Shown here one piece after another: positions 37,738 to 45,130 of a DNA stretch of 64,000 nt (positions are counted from its first letter, which is position 1; each line of letters opens with the position of its first letter). The notes below the pieces were generated by a model that had not been told where the DNA came from, made no database searches, and saw only the letters and a list, made by a program, of their open reading frames with translations. The stretch lies in contig NZ_UETC01000016.1 in assembly GCF_900116765.1 (NCBI RefSeq), positions 28,663-92,662 of the forward strand, given 5' to 3'. This stretch comes from Jannaschia seohaensis (GTDB lineage Bacteria; Pseudomonadota; Alphaproteobacteria; Rhodobacterales; Rhodobacteraceae). The position numbers and the translations under genes were made by a program.

Positions 37738-38727
37738 GTGATCCCCCGCATTCTAAAGAGATCGGCCCGCCTGTCCGCCGCGACAGCCCTGGCCCTCACC
37801 CTCACCCTTCCGCTCTCCGCCAACGCTCAAAGCCTCGACATGTCGAATTGGGCAAATGTCGATAAGATCCCCAAGACCGAGGCCACCGTCGTGCCGGTCC
37901 AGGTCCAGATCAAGGAGAATGGCCCCGAGCGCATCGACTTCGCCGGCAAGCTGCGCATGCTGACCCAGCGGATCCCCGCCTCGGCCTGCAACGCCGCCGC
38001 CGGGATCGGCGGTCGGGTCGCCAAGGGCTATCTGTCCGCCTCGATCGGTGAGATCGACCGCATCATGAACGCGCTGGAATTCGGCGACGTCTTCATCTCG
38101 ATCAAGACGCCGGAGACCGACCGCCGCGTGCTGCGCCGGATCGCTCAGATGAACGATCTGTGGGAGCCCGTCCGCGAAGAGGTGCTGCCCATCGCAGACC
38201 TGAACGCCGGGGATACGACCGTCGAGGACATCCGCACCACGGCCGAGAAATCGCCGGAGATGCTCGAAGTGACCCAGGCGTTGGTCGGCGAACTGATCGG
38301 CGAATATGCCGACCCGTCGCGTCTTCTGGCGACGGACGCTGTCGGCCTCGACATCCTGGGCCGTCAGCGGATGATGCCGCAGCTCATCTCCAAGTCGACC
38401 TGCATGATCGCCGAAGGCATCAGCACCGACATCGCCCAGGAAGAGCTGAAATCGTCGATCGACCTGTTCGAGCTGTCGCTTCAGGCGCTCGCCTACGGCA
38501 TGCCCGAGGCAGGCGTTCGCCCGCCGGCCACGGAGGAAATCCGCAACGGCCTGCTGGACGTGATGGCGCGCTGGAACGACGTGCGCCCGACGATCGACGC
38601 GCTGCGCGCCACCGGCACGCTGTCGACCGAGGAGCGGGAGTTCGTCTACGAGGAGATGAATGACCTCACGGCGATGATGAATGAGGTCTCGCGCATCTAC
38701 GCACAGGCGAGCACCCAGTCGCTTTGA
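37738..38727 (+). CDS. Exported protein with two PilJ-type sensor repeats, first copy
   Basis: A 329-residue exported protein (signal ending PLSANAQ). It has two copies of the N-terminal domain of PilJ-type receptors: AGKLRMLTQRIPASAC (C84) and LGRQRMMPQLISKSTC (C222). In both, the cysteine lies 14 residues after the glycine of the GK/GR pair, and these are the only two cysteines in the protein. There is no membrane helix beyond the signal and no signalling domain, so it acts as a free periplasmic protein. The GTG start at 37738 is chosen for the GAGAGGA upstream and the signal peptide. Confidence 0.85.
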   Translation: MIPRILKRSARLSAATALALTLTLPLSANAQSLDMSNWANVDKIPKTEATVVPVQVQIKENGPERIDFAGKLRMLTQRIPASACNAAAGIGGRVAKGYLSASIGEIDRIMNALEFGDVFISIKTPETDRRVLRRIAQMNDLWEPVREEVLPIADLNAGDTTVEDIRTTAEKSPEMLEVTQALVGELIGEYADPSRLLATDAVGLDILGRQRMMPQLISKSTCMIAEGISTDIAQEELKSSIDLFELSLQALAYGMPEAGVRPPATEEIRNGLLDVMARWNDVRPTIDALRATGTLSTEEREFVYEEMNDLTAMMNEVSRIYAQASTQSL

Positions 38728-38732
38728 CCATC

Positions 38733-38763
38733 ATCGGGGGCGCCGCGTTGCGGCGCCCCCGAT
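38733..38763 (+). terminator. Strong intrinsic terminator
   Basis: A perfect 14-bp stem (38733-38746 with 38750-38763, GC-rich) closes a GTT loop, followed by CTTTCC. It sits 6 bases after the stop of the first PilJ-type gene. The second PilJ-type gene therefore probably has its own promoter or depends on read-through. Confidence 0.75.
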
Positions 38764-38925
38764 CTTTCCAGGTATGATCGGCGCGCTGTCCGCGCCTTGA
38801 TCCCTCGTCTCCCTAGCCAGTTTCCTTCGGCCTTTGCCGCGCGTCCCCTCCTGCATCGCCCTGGCTCGAGATCGGTTTTGGCAGTCCCTCGCGCCCAGTC
38901 GGCGACCCGTCTTTGAAAGAGAACG

Positions 38926-39810
38926 ATGAAACCGAACGTCTTCTTTCCCCTCGCCGCCGCTTTCGCGGCCGCGCTCGCCTGGCCCCCGGCGGCCAAGGCG
39001 CAAGCGCGTGAGGGGGCTGTGCGCGTCGATATGGCGGGCAAGCTGGGCATGCTCAGCCAGCGCGTGCCGAACGCCCTGTGCAACCTCGCCGCCGGTGTCG
39101 AGACCAAAGTCGCCACCGACCACATGCGCGCCGCCGCCGCTGAATTCGATCGCGTCGCGGCCGCTCTCGTCTGGGGCGATCCGGGGCTCAAGATCACCGC
39201 CCGCGAAACCGATCCGGAGGTCTTGGCCGATGTCGCCAGGCTTCAGGATGCGTGGGGCCCGATCCGCGCCACGGTCTTCTCGCTGCTGGATCGTGAGCCC
39301 GATTACGCCGACCTGGCCTCAGTGGCGCTCGCCTCCGACGCGCTGCTGGAGGCCGCGCAGGCGCTGGCTGTCTCGGTCCGCTCGGACAGCGACAACAATA
39401 CGCCGGTCCCGCAGGCTTGGGCCCTGACCATCGACATCGCCGGACGGCAGCGGATGCTCGCGCAGCGCATGTCGCAATTTGCCTGTCTGCTGCTCGTAGG
39501 TCTCGACGCCGACGCCGCCGCGACGGAACTGACCCGCGTGATGGAGACCTATGGCACCTCTCTCTGGGCGCTGCGGTTCGGTCTCAAGGATGCGGGTATC
39601 CTCGCGCCCCCGACGGAGGAAATCGGCGCCCGTCTGGAGGAGGTCGCGGTCGACTGGGGCACGCTCGCGCCGATCCTGGCCACGATCCGGTCGGGGGGCG
39701 CGCCGGATGACGCGCTCCGCGGCCAGCTCTATCTCGGTCTCAACTCGTTGACGGGAAAGATGAACACGGTCGTCGGCCTTTATGTGGAGGCAAGCGCCGT
39801 CAGTTCCTGA
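38926..39810 (+). CDS. Exported protein with two PilJ-type sensor repeats, second copy
   Basis: A 294-residue paralogue of the product encoded at 37738: signal peptide (to about residue 26, PPAAKAQA), then AGKLGMLSQRVPNALC (C52) and AGRQRMLAQRMSQFAC (C187), again the only two cysteines, each 14 residues after the motif glycine. The rest is helical. No membrane helix or output domain is present. Because both copies lack output domains, they probably bind a ligand and pass the state to a membrane partner, such as the kinase encoded upstream (inference). Confidence 0.85.
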   Translation: MKPNVFFPLAAAFAAALAWPPAAKAQAREGAVRVDMAGKLGMLSQRVPNALCNLAAGVETKVATDHMRAAAAEFDRVAAALVWGDPGLKITARETDPEVLADVARLQDAWGPIRATVFSLLDREPDYADLASVALASDALLEAAQALAVSVRSDSDNNTPVPQAWALTIDIAGRQRMLAQRMSQFACLLLVGLDADAAATELTRVMETYGTSLWALRFGLKDAGILAPPTEEIGARLEEVAVDWGTLAPILATIRSGGAPDDALRGQLYLGLNSLTGKMNTVVGLYVEASAVSS

Positions 39811-39837
39811 CGCCCGCAAGGATCGACCCCGTCTCGA

Positions 39838-39862
39838 ACGGCCGCCTCTCGGAGGCGGCCGT
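39838..39862 (+). terminator. Intrinsic terminator closing the cluster
   Basis: An 11-bp perfect stem (ACGGCCGCCTC with GAGGCGGCCGT) around a TCG loop, followed by CTTCGTTT, 27 bases after the last PilJ-type gene. It marks the end of the kinase-dynamin cluster. Confidence 0.8.
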
Positions 39863-40253
39863 CTTCGTTTGAGCGTAACGGTCGACAAAGGCCGCCGCCG
39901 GGCCGGTTTCTCCGACTCAATTGGTTAAAAAAATTAAGAAATTCCACCACTGCCGCTCTATTGGCCGATTTTTCCGATCAAAAGGTCACGTAGCGACCGC
40001 TGTGTCGCTGTGCGTAACCAGTAGCCTTGTTGCAAAGCGCCCGCTCTAGCAAGGGGCGGATTCTTTGACCGGCTCTCCTTCATCCGGGCGGACCGCCCGA
40101 AAGCGAGGGTTCCCGTGTCTCGACCGAGTCCGCCCCGCGCAAGGGCGATCGAAGCCAGGGCGGGACCGATGGCGTCATCGCCATGATGAACGGTATGCTT
40201 GGCTCATGCGCCGAGGGCGCGCGTGACGGCGCTTGACCGGGGGCGCGGTCCCG
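39863..40253. other. AT-rich convergent gap with palindromes; possible small RNA
   Basis: About 390 bases between convergent genes. It holds an AT-rich segment unusual for this genome (39918-39945, TTGGTTAAAAAAATTAAG), then short inverted repeats: AGCGAC/GTCGCT near 39993-40010, and a perfect CGGGCGG-A-CCGCCCG palindrome at 40085-40099. No convincing protein gene is seen; the longest local frames are very short. The mix of a promoter-like AT block and stems fits a small RNA, but this is only a suggestion. Confidence 0.25.
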
Positions 40254-40991
40254 TCACTTGCGTGCGAAAAGCCCATACCACAGACCGTCCGGCAGGAACT
40301 GCCCGCCTCGGAACAGCCAGGAGAAGACCGTCGGGAAGCTCTTCTTGAACCGGTCGGAGCACATCAGCTCGAACATCTCCCGCGCGGCCTCTTCGGGGGT
40401 CATCAGGAAGGGCATGTCGAAATCGTTCTTGGCCGTCAGCCGCGTCTCGATGAAGCCGGGATTGGCGACCTGCACCTCCACGCCGGTATGGCGCAGGTCG
40501 GCATACATCCCCTCGGCCAGCCACATCACGCCCGCCTTGGACGCGCCATAGCCCGTCGCCCCCGGCAGCCCGCGAAAGCCCGACAGCGACCCGGTCAGCA
40601 CGATATGCCCCTGGTCGCGCGCCACCATGTCGCCGATCACCGCGCCCACGACCCGGGCGCAGCCGGTGAAGTTCACGTCGCACATCGCCTCGACCTGCTC
40701 GGCGTTCCAGTCCTGCGCCTTCTGGGGCCAATAGACGCCGGCCAGATAGACCAGCCCGTCGAACTTTCCCACCTGCTTCGCCGCGGCGCTCACGCTCTCC
40801 ATCGAGGAGACGTCGACGGGCAGCACGGTGGTCCGGCCCGGCAGATCGTCGGCCAGGGCGCGCAGCTTGTCCTCGGAGCGGGCGCTCAGGATCAGCTCGC
40901 AGCCCACCGCCGAAAGCTGCCGCGCCAGCGCCGCGCCCAGCCCCTCGGACGCCCCCACCAGCCAATATCGCTTGCCGCGCCAGTCACGCAT
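40254..40991 (-). CDS. Short-chain dehydrogenase/reductase, RpoE-linked operon
   Basis: A 245-residue SDR. The NAD(P)-binding start is LVGASEGLGAALARQL (TGxxxGxG type), followed by LAGVY (NAG-like), the catalytic serine in LTGSLSGFRG, and YGASK (YxxxK). The C-terminal part (DRFKKSFPTVFSWLFR) is basic and amphipathic, as in membrane-associated fatty-acid or lipid SDRs. It is the last gene of the minus-strand operon starting near 44321, overlapping the MFS gene by 8 bases. From memory, a comparable gene set (RSP_1087-1091) belongs to the singlet-oxygen RpoE regulon of Rhodobacter sphaeroides. Substrate unknown. Confidence 0.85.
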   Translation of the reverse strand: MRDWRGKRYWLVGASEGLGAALARQLSAVGCELILSARSEDKLRALADDLPGRTTVLPVDVSSMESVSAAAKQVGKFDGLVYLAGVYWPQKAQDWNAEQVEAMCDVNFTGCARVVGAVIGDMVARDQGHIVLTGSLSGFRGLPGATGYGASKAGVMWLAEGMYADLRHTGVEVQVANPGFIETRLTAKNDFDMPFLMTPEEAAREMFELMCSDRFKKSFPTVFSWLFRGGQFLPDGLWYGLFARK

Positions 40992-42225
40992 CTGTCGTCT
41001 CCTCGTCGATGGATCGGCCCAGGGCGCCCAGCAGAGCCAGCGCCAGGGCCTTCAGCCCCAAAGGTAGCCCGGCATAGGCCCAGGTCAGGGCCGCGAGGGC
41101 CGCGTCATCGTTCTCGGCGCCCGAAACGAAGCCCGCCGTGTCGAGCGCCGGGAAAAGCGCGATGGCGGCCAGGGCCAGGGTGATCTTGTTGACGAAGGAC
41201 CAGAGACCGAAGCCGTCGGCGGCGCCGGGCGAGACGCGCTCCAGCCGCCGGGCGAAGATCGCGGGCAGGAGCGTCAGGTCGGCCCCCACGGCCGCGCCCG
41301 AGGCCACGCAGATCGCGGCGAAGGCGGCCACGTCGCCCGCGCCCAGCGTCAGCGCCCAGGCGAAGGTCGCCATGGCCAGCCCCATCGCCGCCATGAGCGT
41401 CTGCCGCGCGCCCCAGCGGCGGGCGGCCCTTCCCCAGAGCGGTGCGGCGGCGGCGGCCGACAGGAAGAACAGAAGCAGCAGGGGACCGGCGGCGGCGGGT
41501 GCCTGGAGCCGGTCCTCAACGAAGAAGAGAAACAGGGTCGAGGTGACGGCGACCGGCGTCGCGTTGGCCAATGCGATCAGCAGAAGACGGCGCGCGACCC
41601 GGTCCGACAGCACCTCGCGCAGGCCGCCCGCGGGCGCGTCGCCCCGTGCCGTCCATTCCGGCCGCATCAGCCAGAGCGCCAGGGCAGCCGCCAGGACGAA
41701 TAGACCGGCATAGAGCGCGAAGGGCGCGCCCGTGACCGCCAGCAGGGCGGGCAAGGCGGCGGCGAGGCAGACGCCAGACAGCGCACCGGTCTCGCGCCAG
41801 GCGGCCAGGCGCACATGGCCGTCGCCCATGGCGGCGGCCTTGGCCACCCCTTGCGCGTAAAAGCAGATCGTCAGGAAGGAGAAGCCCGAGAACAGCCCCG
41901 CCAGCGTCAGCGCGAACCACCAGACCGGCGGCAGCAGCGGCGGCACGGCGAAGAGCCCGACCATCGAGACCGCCATCAGCCCGCCCGCGCCCCAGGCCAT
42001 CGCCGTGCGGCGGTGCCGGGTCATGGCGGACAGGCGGCCGAGCAGCGGATCTTGGACCACATCCACAAGGCGGAGGAGGAACAGCGCCACCGAGAGTTGC
42101 GCCAGGGTCACCCCATAAGTATCGACGTAGAATTTCGGCGCGTGGATATAGATCGGCAGCCCGGCCGCCGCGAGAACGGCGGCGAAGACGGCGTGCCGGC
42201 CCAGGCCGGACGAAGGGTCAGCCAT
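40984..42225 (-). CDS. MFS transporter, GPH/MelB-like
   Basis: A 413-residue membrane protein with about 12 helices. The YVDTYGVTLAQLSVALFLLRLVDVVQDPLLG segment, split across helix 2 and its loop, is the signature of the glycoside-pentoside-hexuronide (MelB-like) branch of the major facilitator family, and RHRRTAMAWG follows. Substrate is unknown; the neighbours suggest a lipid or lipid-derived compound rather than sugar. It is the third gene of the minus-strand operon, 39 bases after the DUF1365 gene. Confidence 0.85.
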   Translation of the reverse strand: MADPSSGLGRHAVFAAVLAAAGLPIYIHAPKFYVDTYGVTLAQLSVALFLLRLVDVVQDPLLGRLSAMTRHRRTAMAWGAGGLMAVSMVGLFAVPPLLPPVWWFALTLAGLFSGFSFLTICFYAQGVAKAAAMGDGHVRLAAWRETGALSGVCLAAALPALLAVTGAPFALYAGLFVLAAALALWLMRPEWTARGDAPAGGLREVLSDRVARRLLLIALANATPVAVTSTLFLFFVEDRLQAPAAAGPLLLLFFLSAAAAAPLWGRAARRWGARQTLMAAMGLAMATFAWALTLGAGDVAAFAAICVASGAAVGADLTLLPAIFARRLERVSPGAADGFGLWSFVNKITLALAAIALFPALDTAGFVSGAENDDAALAALTWAYAGLPLGLKALALALLGALGRSIDEETTDA

Positions 42226-42264
42226 GGGATGCGGCCATCACGCGAGGCGCGGGCGCCTGTCGCG

Positions 42265-43026
42265 TCACCGGCTGACCTCGGTCTCCGGCGGGGCAGGGCG
42301 GGGGCGGTAGGCCGCGCCCTTCCACCAGAGCTTCAGCGCCTGCCAGTGGATCAGCCCCAGCACCCGGCGCGACCCGAACGGCCGCCGCAGCGCCGCGCCC
42401 AGCAGCCCCCAGGACGTCAGCGGCCGTCTGGGACCGGCCAGCGTCGCGATCAGGCGGCCGTTTTCGCTGCGATACTCGATCCAGATCCCGATCTCATCGG
42501 GCCGGATGTCAAACCGGAAGCGATAGCGTCCCTCGACGGGCTGGAACGGCGAGACATGGAAGATCTTCGTCGCCTCCAGCACCATCTCGCGCTGGATCGG
42601 GGCGAAATTCGGAGAGTGGCAGAGATAGGAATGACGGTCCCCGAAAGTGTTCGTGACCTCGGCGATGACGACCCGCAGCACGTCGTCGCGGTCGTGGCAG
42701 AGCCAGAAGCTGACCGGGTTGAACACGTGCCCCAGGACGCGCGGCTGCGCCAGCAGCAGGATGCGCCCATCCGCGCAGTCGATCTCTTGCGCCTCCAGCA
42801 CGTCGCGCACCCAGGCGGTCCCGCGCCCGTCGCCCGGCGGCCCGCCATGATCCGCGTCGTTCAGCGCCGCGAACCCGCGCCCGTTGCGCGCGAAGAGGCG
42901 GGGCAGTGGCGTGTCGGCCTCCGGCTCCAGCAGCACATAGTCGATGCCGTAGGCGAAGGCGTTGCGCACGCCCTCGGCATCGCGCCCGTGATAGGTGCGG
43001 GCGGGGATGTGCTGTGGGACGGTCAT
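42265..43026 (-). CDS. DUF1365 family protein
   Basis: A 253-residue protein of the DUF1365 family. Conserved features seen: ARTYHGRD near the N terminus, FAYGIDYVLL, LLAQPRVLGHVFNPVSFWLCHD, EVTNTFGDRHSYL and the KIFHVSPFQPVEGRYRF segment. The family is almost always encoded beside a flavin amine-oxidase-like protein and often a cyclopropane-fatty-acid-synthase-like methyltransferase, and is linked to unusual fatty acids. The enzymatic activity is not established. It overlaps the upstream flavoprotein gene by 4 nt. Confidence 0.92.
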   Translation of the reverse strand: MTVPQHIPARTYHGRDAEGVRNAFAYGIDYVLLEPEADTPLPRLFARNGRGFAALNDADHGGPPGDGRGTAWVRDVLEAQEIDCADGRILLLAQPRVLGHVFNPVSFWLCHDRDDVLRVVIAEVTNTFGDRHSYLCHSPNFAPIQREMVLEATKIFHVSPFQPVEGRYRFRFDIRPDEIGIWIEYRSENGRLIATLAGPRRPLTSWGLLGAALRRPFGSRRVLGLIHWQALKLWWKGAAYRPRPAPPETEVSR

Positions 43027-44321
43027 TCGGCGGCGATCCCGATCGCGTCGCGCCGGGTCATCGCCTCCACCACGTCCAGGGCAGACCGCATCCCGTCCTC
43101 ATGGAAGCCGTTATGCATCCATGCGCCGCAGAACCATGTCCCGTTGGCGCCGTTCATCGCCCGCACCCCCTCGACCGCGTCCATCATGGCGAGATCGTAG
43201 ACCGGATGGCGGAACCAAGTCTCGTCGTAGATCTCCTCCTCGGGGATGGCGATCTGCGGGTTCAGCGAGACGAAGAGCGGGTCGGAGGTCGGGATCGGCT
43301 GGAGGCGGTTCATCCAGTAGGTGAGGCCCAACTGCTCGGGTCGGGCGCCGGCGGGCTCGTTATAGTTCCAGGAGGCCCAGCATTTCTTGCGCTTGGGCAT
43401 CAGGGCGTCGTGGCGGTGGGTGACGGCGCGGTTCGACTGGTAGCGGATCCGCGACAGCAGCGCCGTCTCCCGCGGGCTCGGGTCCGAGAGCAGCTTGAGG
43501 CTGTCATCGGAATGGGTGGCCAGCACGACCTCGTCGAAGCCTTCCCACTCGCCGCCCTGCAGCCGGATCGACACGCCATCGCCGCTCCGGCGGATGCCGC
43601 GCACCGGCGCGCCGAGCCGCAGGTTGACGCCCATGCGCCGCAGATACGCCTCCAGCCGCGAGACATAGGCGGTCGAGCCGCCCTCCACCGTGAACCAGTC
43701 ATGCTGCCCGGTATTGGCGAGCAGATGGTGATTGGCGAAGAACCGCACCATCGCGGCGGCCGGGAAGTCCATCACGTTCTGCGACGGGGTCGACCAGATC
43801 GCACCCGAGATGGGGCCGAGATACCAGTTCCGGAAGCTCTCGCCCAAGCCGAGCGAGTCCAGGAAGGCGCGCAGGGTCAGCGACGTGTCGTTGGCTTCGT
43901 CGGCGGCGCGGGCGTTCCAGCGCAGGATGTCGCGCACCATGCGCAGAAAGCGCGGGTTGGCGAAGTTGCGGCGCTGGGCGAAGACCGTGTCCAGGGTCTG
44001 GGTCGAATACTCGATCCGCCCGCCCTGCAACGACGCCGCGAACGACATGTCGCTGTCGGCGATGGGCACGTCCAGCTCTTCGAAAAGCGCCAGCAAGTTC
44101 GGATAGTTGACCTTGTTGAACACGATGAAGCCGGTGTCGACGGGCTGGTCTCCCCTTCGTCCTGCAAGGATCGTGCGGGCATGGCCGCCAAGACGGGGTT
44201 CCGCCTCGATCAGGGTCACGGCGTGCTGACGGGACAGGGCATGGGCCGCGGCCATGCCGCTAATCCCGCCGCCGACCACCGCGATGCGGCGCGGGACGGG
44301 CGAAGAAAGGTCGAGAGGCAA
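43023..44321 (-). CDS. ufaD: FAD-dependent oxidoreductase, UfaD-like fatty acid desaturase
   Basis: A 432-residue flavoprotein of the amine-oxidase/COG2907 type. It opens with the dinucleotide-binding motif RIAVVGGGISGMAAAHAL followed by EAEPRLGGHARTI, has DTGFIVFN, FAASLQGGRIEYS and VVLATHSDD, and ends GTWFCGAWMHNGFHEDGM. From memory, the R. sphaeroides homologue next to rpoE (RSP_1091, UfaD) desaturates membrane fatty acids in furan fatty acid synthesis. The symbol is by homology and position. No methyltransferase gene (ufaM) is adjacent. It is the first gene of the minus-strand operon, with a candidate RpoE promoter upstream. Confidence 0.8.
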   Translation of the reverse strand: MPLDLSSPVPRRIAVVGGGISGMAAAHALSRQHAVTLIEAEPRLGGHARTILAGRRGDQPVDTGFIVFNKVNYPNLLALFEELDVPIADSDMSFAASLQGGRIEYSTQTLDTVFAQRRNFANPRFLRMVRDILRWNARAADEANDTSLTLRAFLDSLGLGESFRNWYLGPISGAIWSTPSQNVMDFPAAAMVRFFANHHLLANTGQHDWFTVEGGSTAYVSRLEAYLRRMGVNLRLGAPVRGIRRSGDGVSIRLQGGEWEGFDEVVLATHSDDSLKLLSDPSPRETALLSRIRYQSNRAVTHRHDALMPKRKKCWASWNYNEPAGARPEQLGLTYWMNRLQPIPTSDPLFVSLNPQIAIPEEEIYDETWFRHPVYDLAMMDAVEGVRAMNGANGTWFCGAWMHNGFHEDGMRSALDVVEAMTRRDAIGIAAE

Positions 44322-44355
44322 AGCTGGATAGGTCCGTGGTTAGAAGCGTTCACAT

Positions 44356-44384
44356 GGCTACGTAGCACACCGCATGATGGATCA
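44356..44384 (-). promoter_or_regulatory. Candidate RpoE promoter for the ufaD-like operon
   Basis: Read on the minus strand: TGATCC (44384-44379), an 18-base spacer, then TAGCC (44360-44356). The -35 element is identical to that in front of rpoE; the -10 element is a weaker match to TAAGT. It lies 35-63 bases upstream of the ufaD-like start, suitably placed. Confidence 0.5.
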
Positions 44385-44431
44385 ATGCGGGGCAAAACCG
44401 ACCGCGAAGCGCGAGAAAGTTGCGATCAAAG

Positions 44432-44460
44432 TGATCCGGGTGCGCGGTCGTGGCGTAAGT
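44432..44460 (+). promoter_or_regulatory. RpoE autoregulatory promoter
   Basis: TGATCC (44432-44437), an 18-base spacer, then TAAGT (44456-44460). From memory this matches the ChrR-controlled ECF promoter consensus of Rhodobacter (TGATCC-N18-TAAGA type). It lies 86 bases before the proposed rpoE start, in the expected autoregulatory position, and faces away from the second promoter copy at 44356-44384. Confidence 0.75.
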
Positions 44461-44545
44461 CTGGTCAGTTGGACAAAGCGGTTCGCTTTCCGGTAGGGTG
44501 AGGGGTCCGCGGCAAGGTCGCGGCCCTGCTGAATCGGAGACGGCG

Positions 44546-45130
44546 TTGACGTTCGACACGAGGGACGAAGGGCATTGGGCGGCGCTGTTGGTGTCGGTCG
44601 GCCGAGACAGGGATCGCGAAGCGTTCGCGGAACTGTTCGAACGTTTCGCCCCTCGCGTAAAGGCTTTTCTGATCCGGACCGGGCTGACGCCCGGTCTCGC
44701 GGAGGACTGTATGCAGGACGTGATGGTCACGCTCTGGCGCAAGGCGCATCTCTACGATCCCACCCGGGCGACGGTGTCGACCTGGCTGTTCACGATCGCG
44801 CGCAATCGCAAGATCGACATGATCCGCAAGTCCCGCCGTCCGGAGCCGGAGGATCTGCCCTGGGGACCGGAGCCGGAGCCGGCGCAGGCCGAAGCGCTGG
44901 CGCTGCGTGAAGACAGCCGGCGTCTCGCCGAAGCGGTCGCGCAGCTTCCGCCGAAACAGCGCGATCTGATCGAACGGGCGTTCTATGGCGATCTGTCGCA
45001 TAGCGAAATTGCCGCCGAAACCGGTTTGCCCCTGGGCACGATCAAATCGCGCATTAGACTCGCAATAGACCGGCTAAGGCACGCGATGGACACCGATCCG
45101 CCGCGTGCCGCAGGGGGGTCGGGCAAATGA
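44546..45130 (+). CDS. rpoE: ECF sigma factor RpoE (singlet-oxygen type)
   Basis: A 194-residue ECF sigma factor of the ChrR-regulated group. Region 2: AFAELFERFAPRVKAFLIRTG, then EDCMQDVMVTLWRKAHLYDPTRATVSTWLFTIARNRKIDMIRK. Region 4: QLPPKQRDLIERAFYGDLSHSEIAAETGLPLGTIKSRIRLAIDRLRH. Both regions closely follow the Rhodobacter RpoE pattern as I recall it. The TTG at 44546, with GGAG 6 bases upstream, gives the normal length; the frame is open to an ATG at 44498. The stop overlaps chrR (ATGA at 45127-45130). Confidence 0.92.
   Translation: MTFDTRDEGHWAALLVSVGRDRDREAFAELFERFAPRVKAFLIRTGLTPGLAEDCMQDVMVTLWRKAHLYDPTRATVSTWLFTIARNRKIDMIRKSRRPEPEDLPWGPEPEPAQAEALALREDSRRLAEAVAQLPPKQRDLIERAFYGDLSHSEIAAETGLPLGTIKSRIRLAIDRLRHAMDTDPPRAAGGSGK

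Noticed and set aside
25889..39810. Type VI secretion locus, suggested by kinase, PP2C and FHA
   Set aside because: No TssB, TssC, Hcp, VgrG, ClpV or TssM-like gene is present in the window; only the regulatory trio resembles it.
40233..43200. Long plus-strand frames over the SDR, MFS and DUF1365 genes
   Set aside because: The minus strand carries recognisable families with coupled starts and stops; the plus translations are low-complexity.
44498..44545. Extended N terminus of RpoE from the ATG at 44498
   Set aside because: The extra residues (Arg/Gly/Pro-rich) are absent from the family as I recall it, and the TTG at 44546 has GGAG at good spacing.
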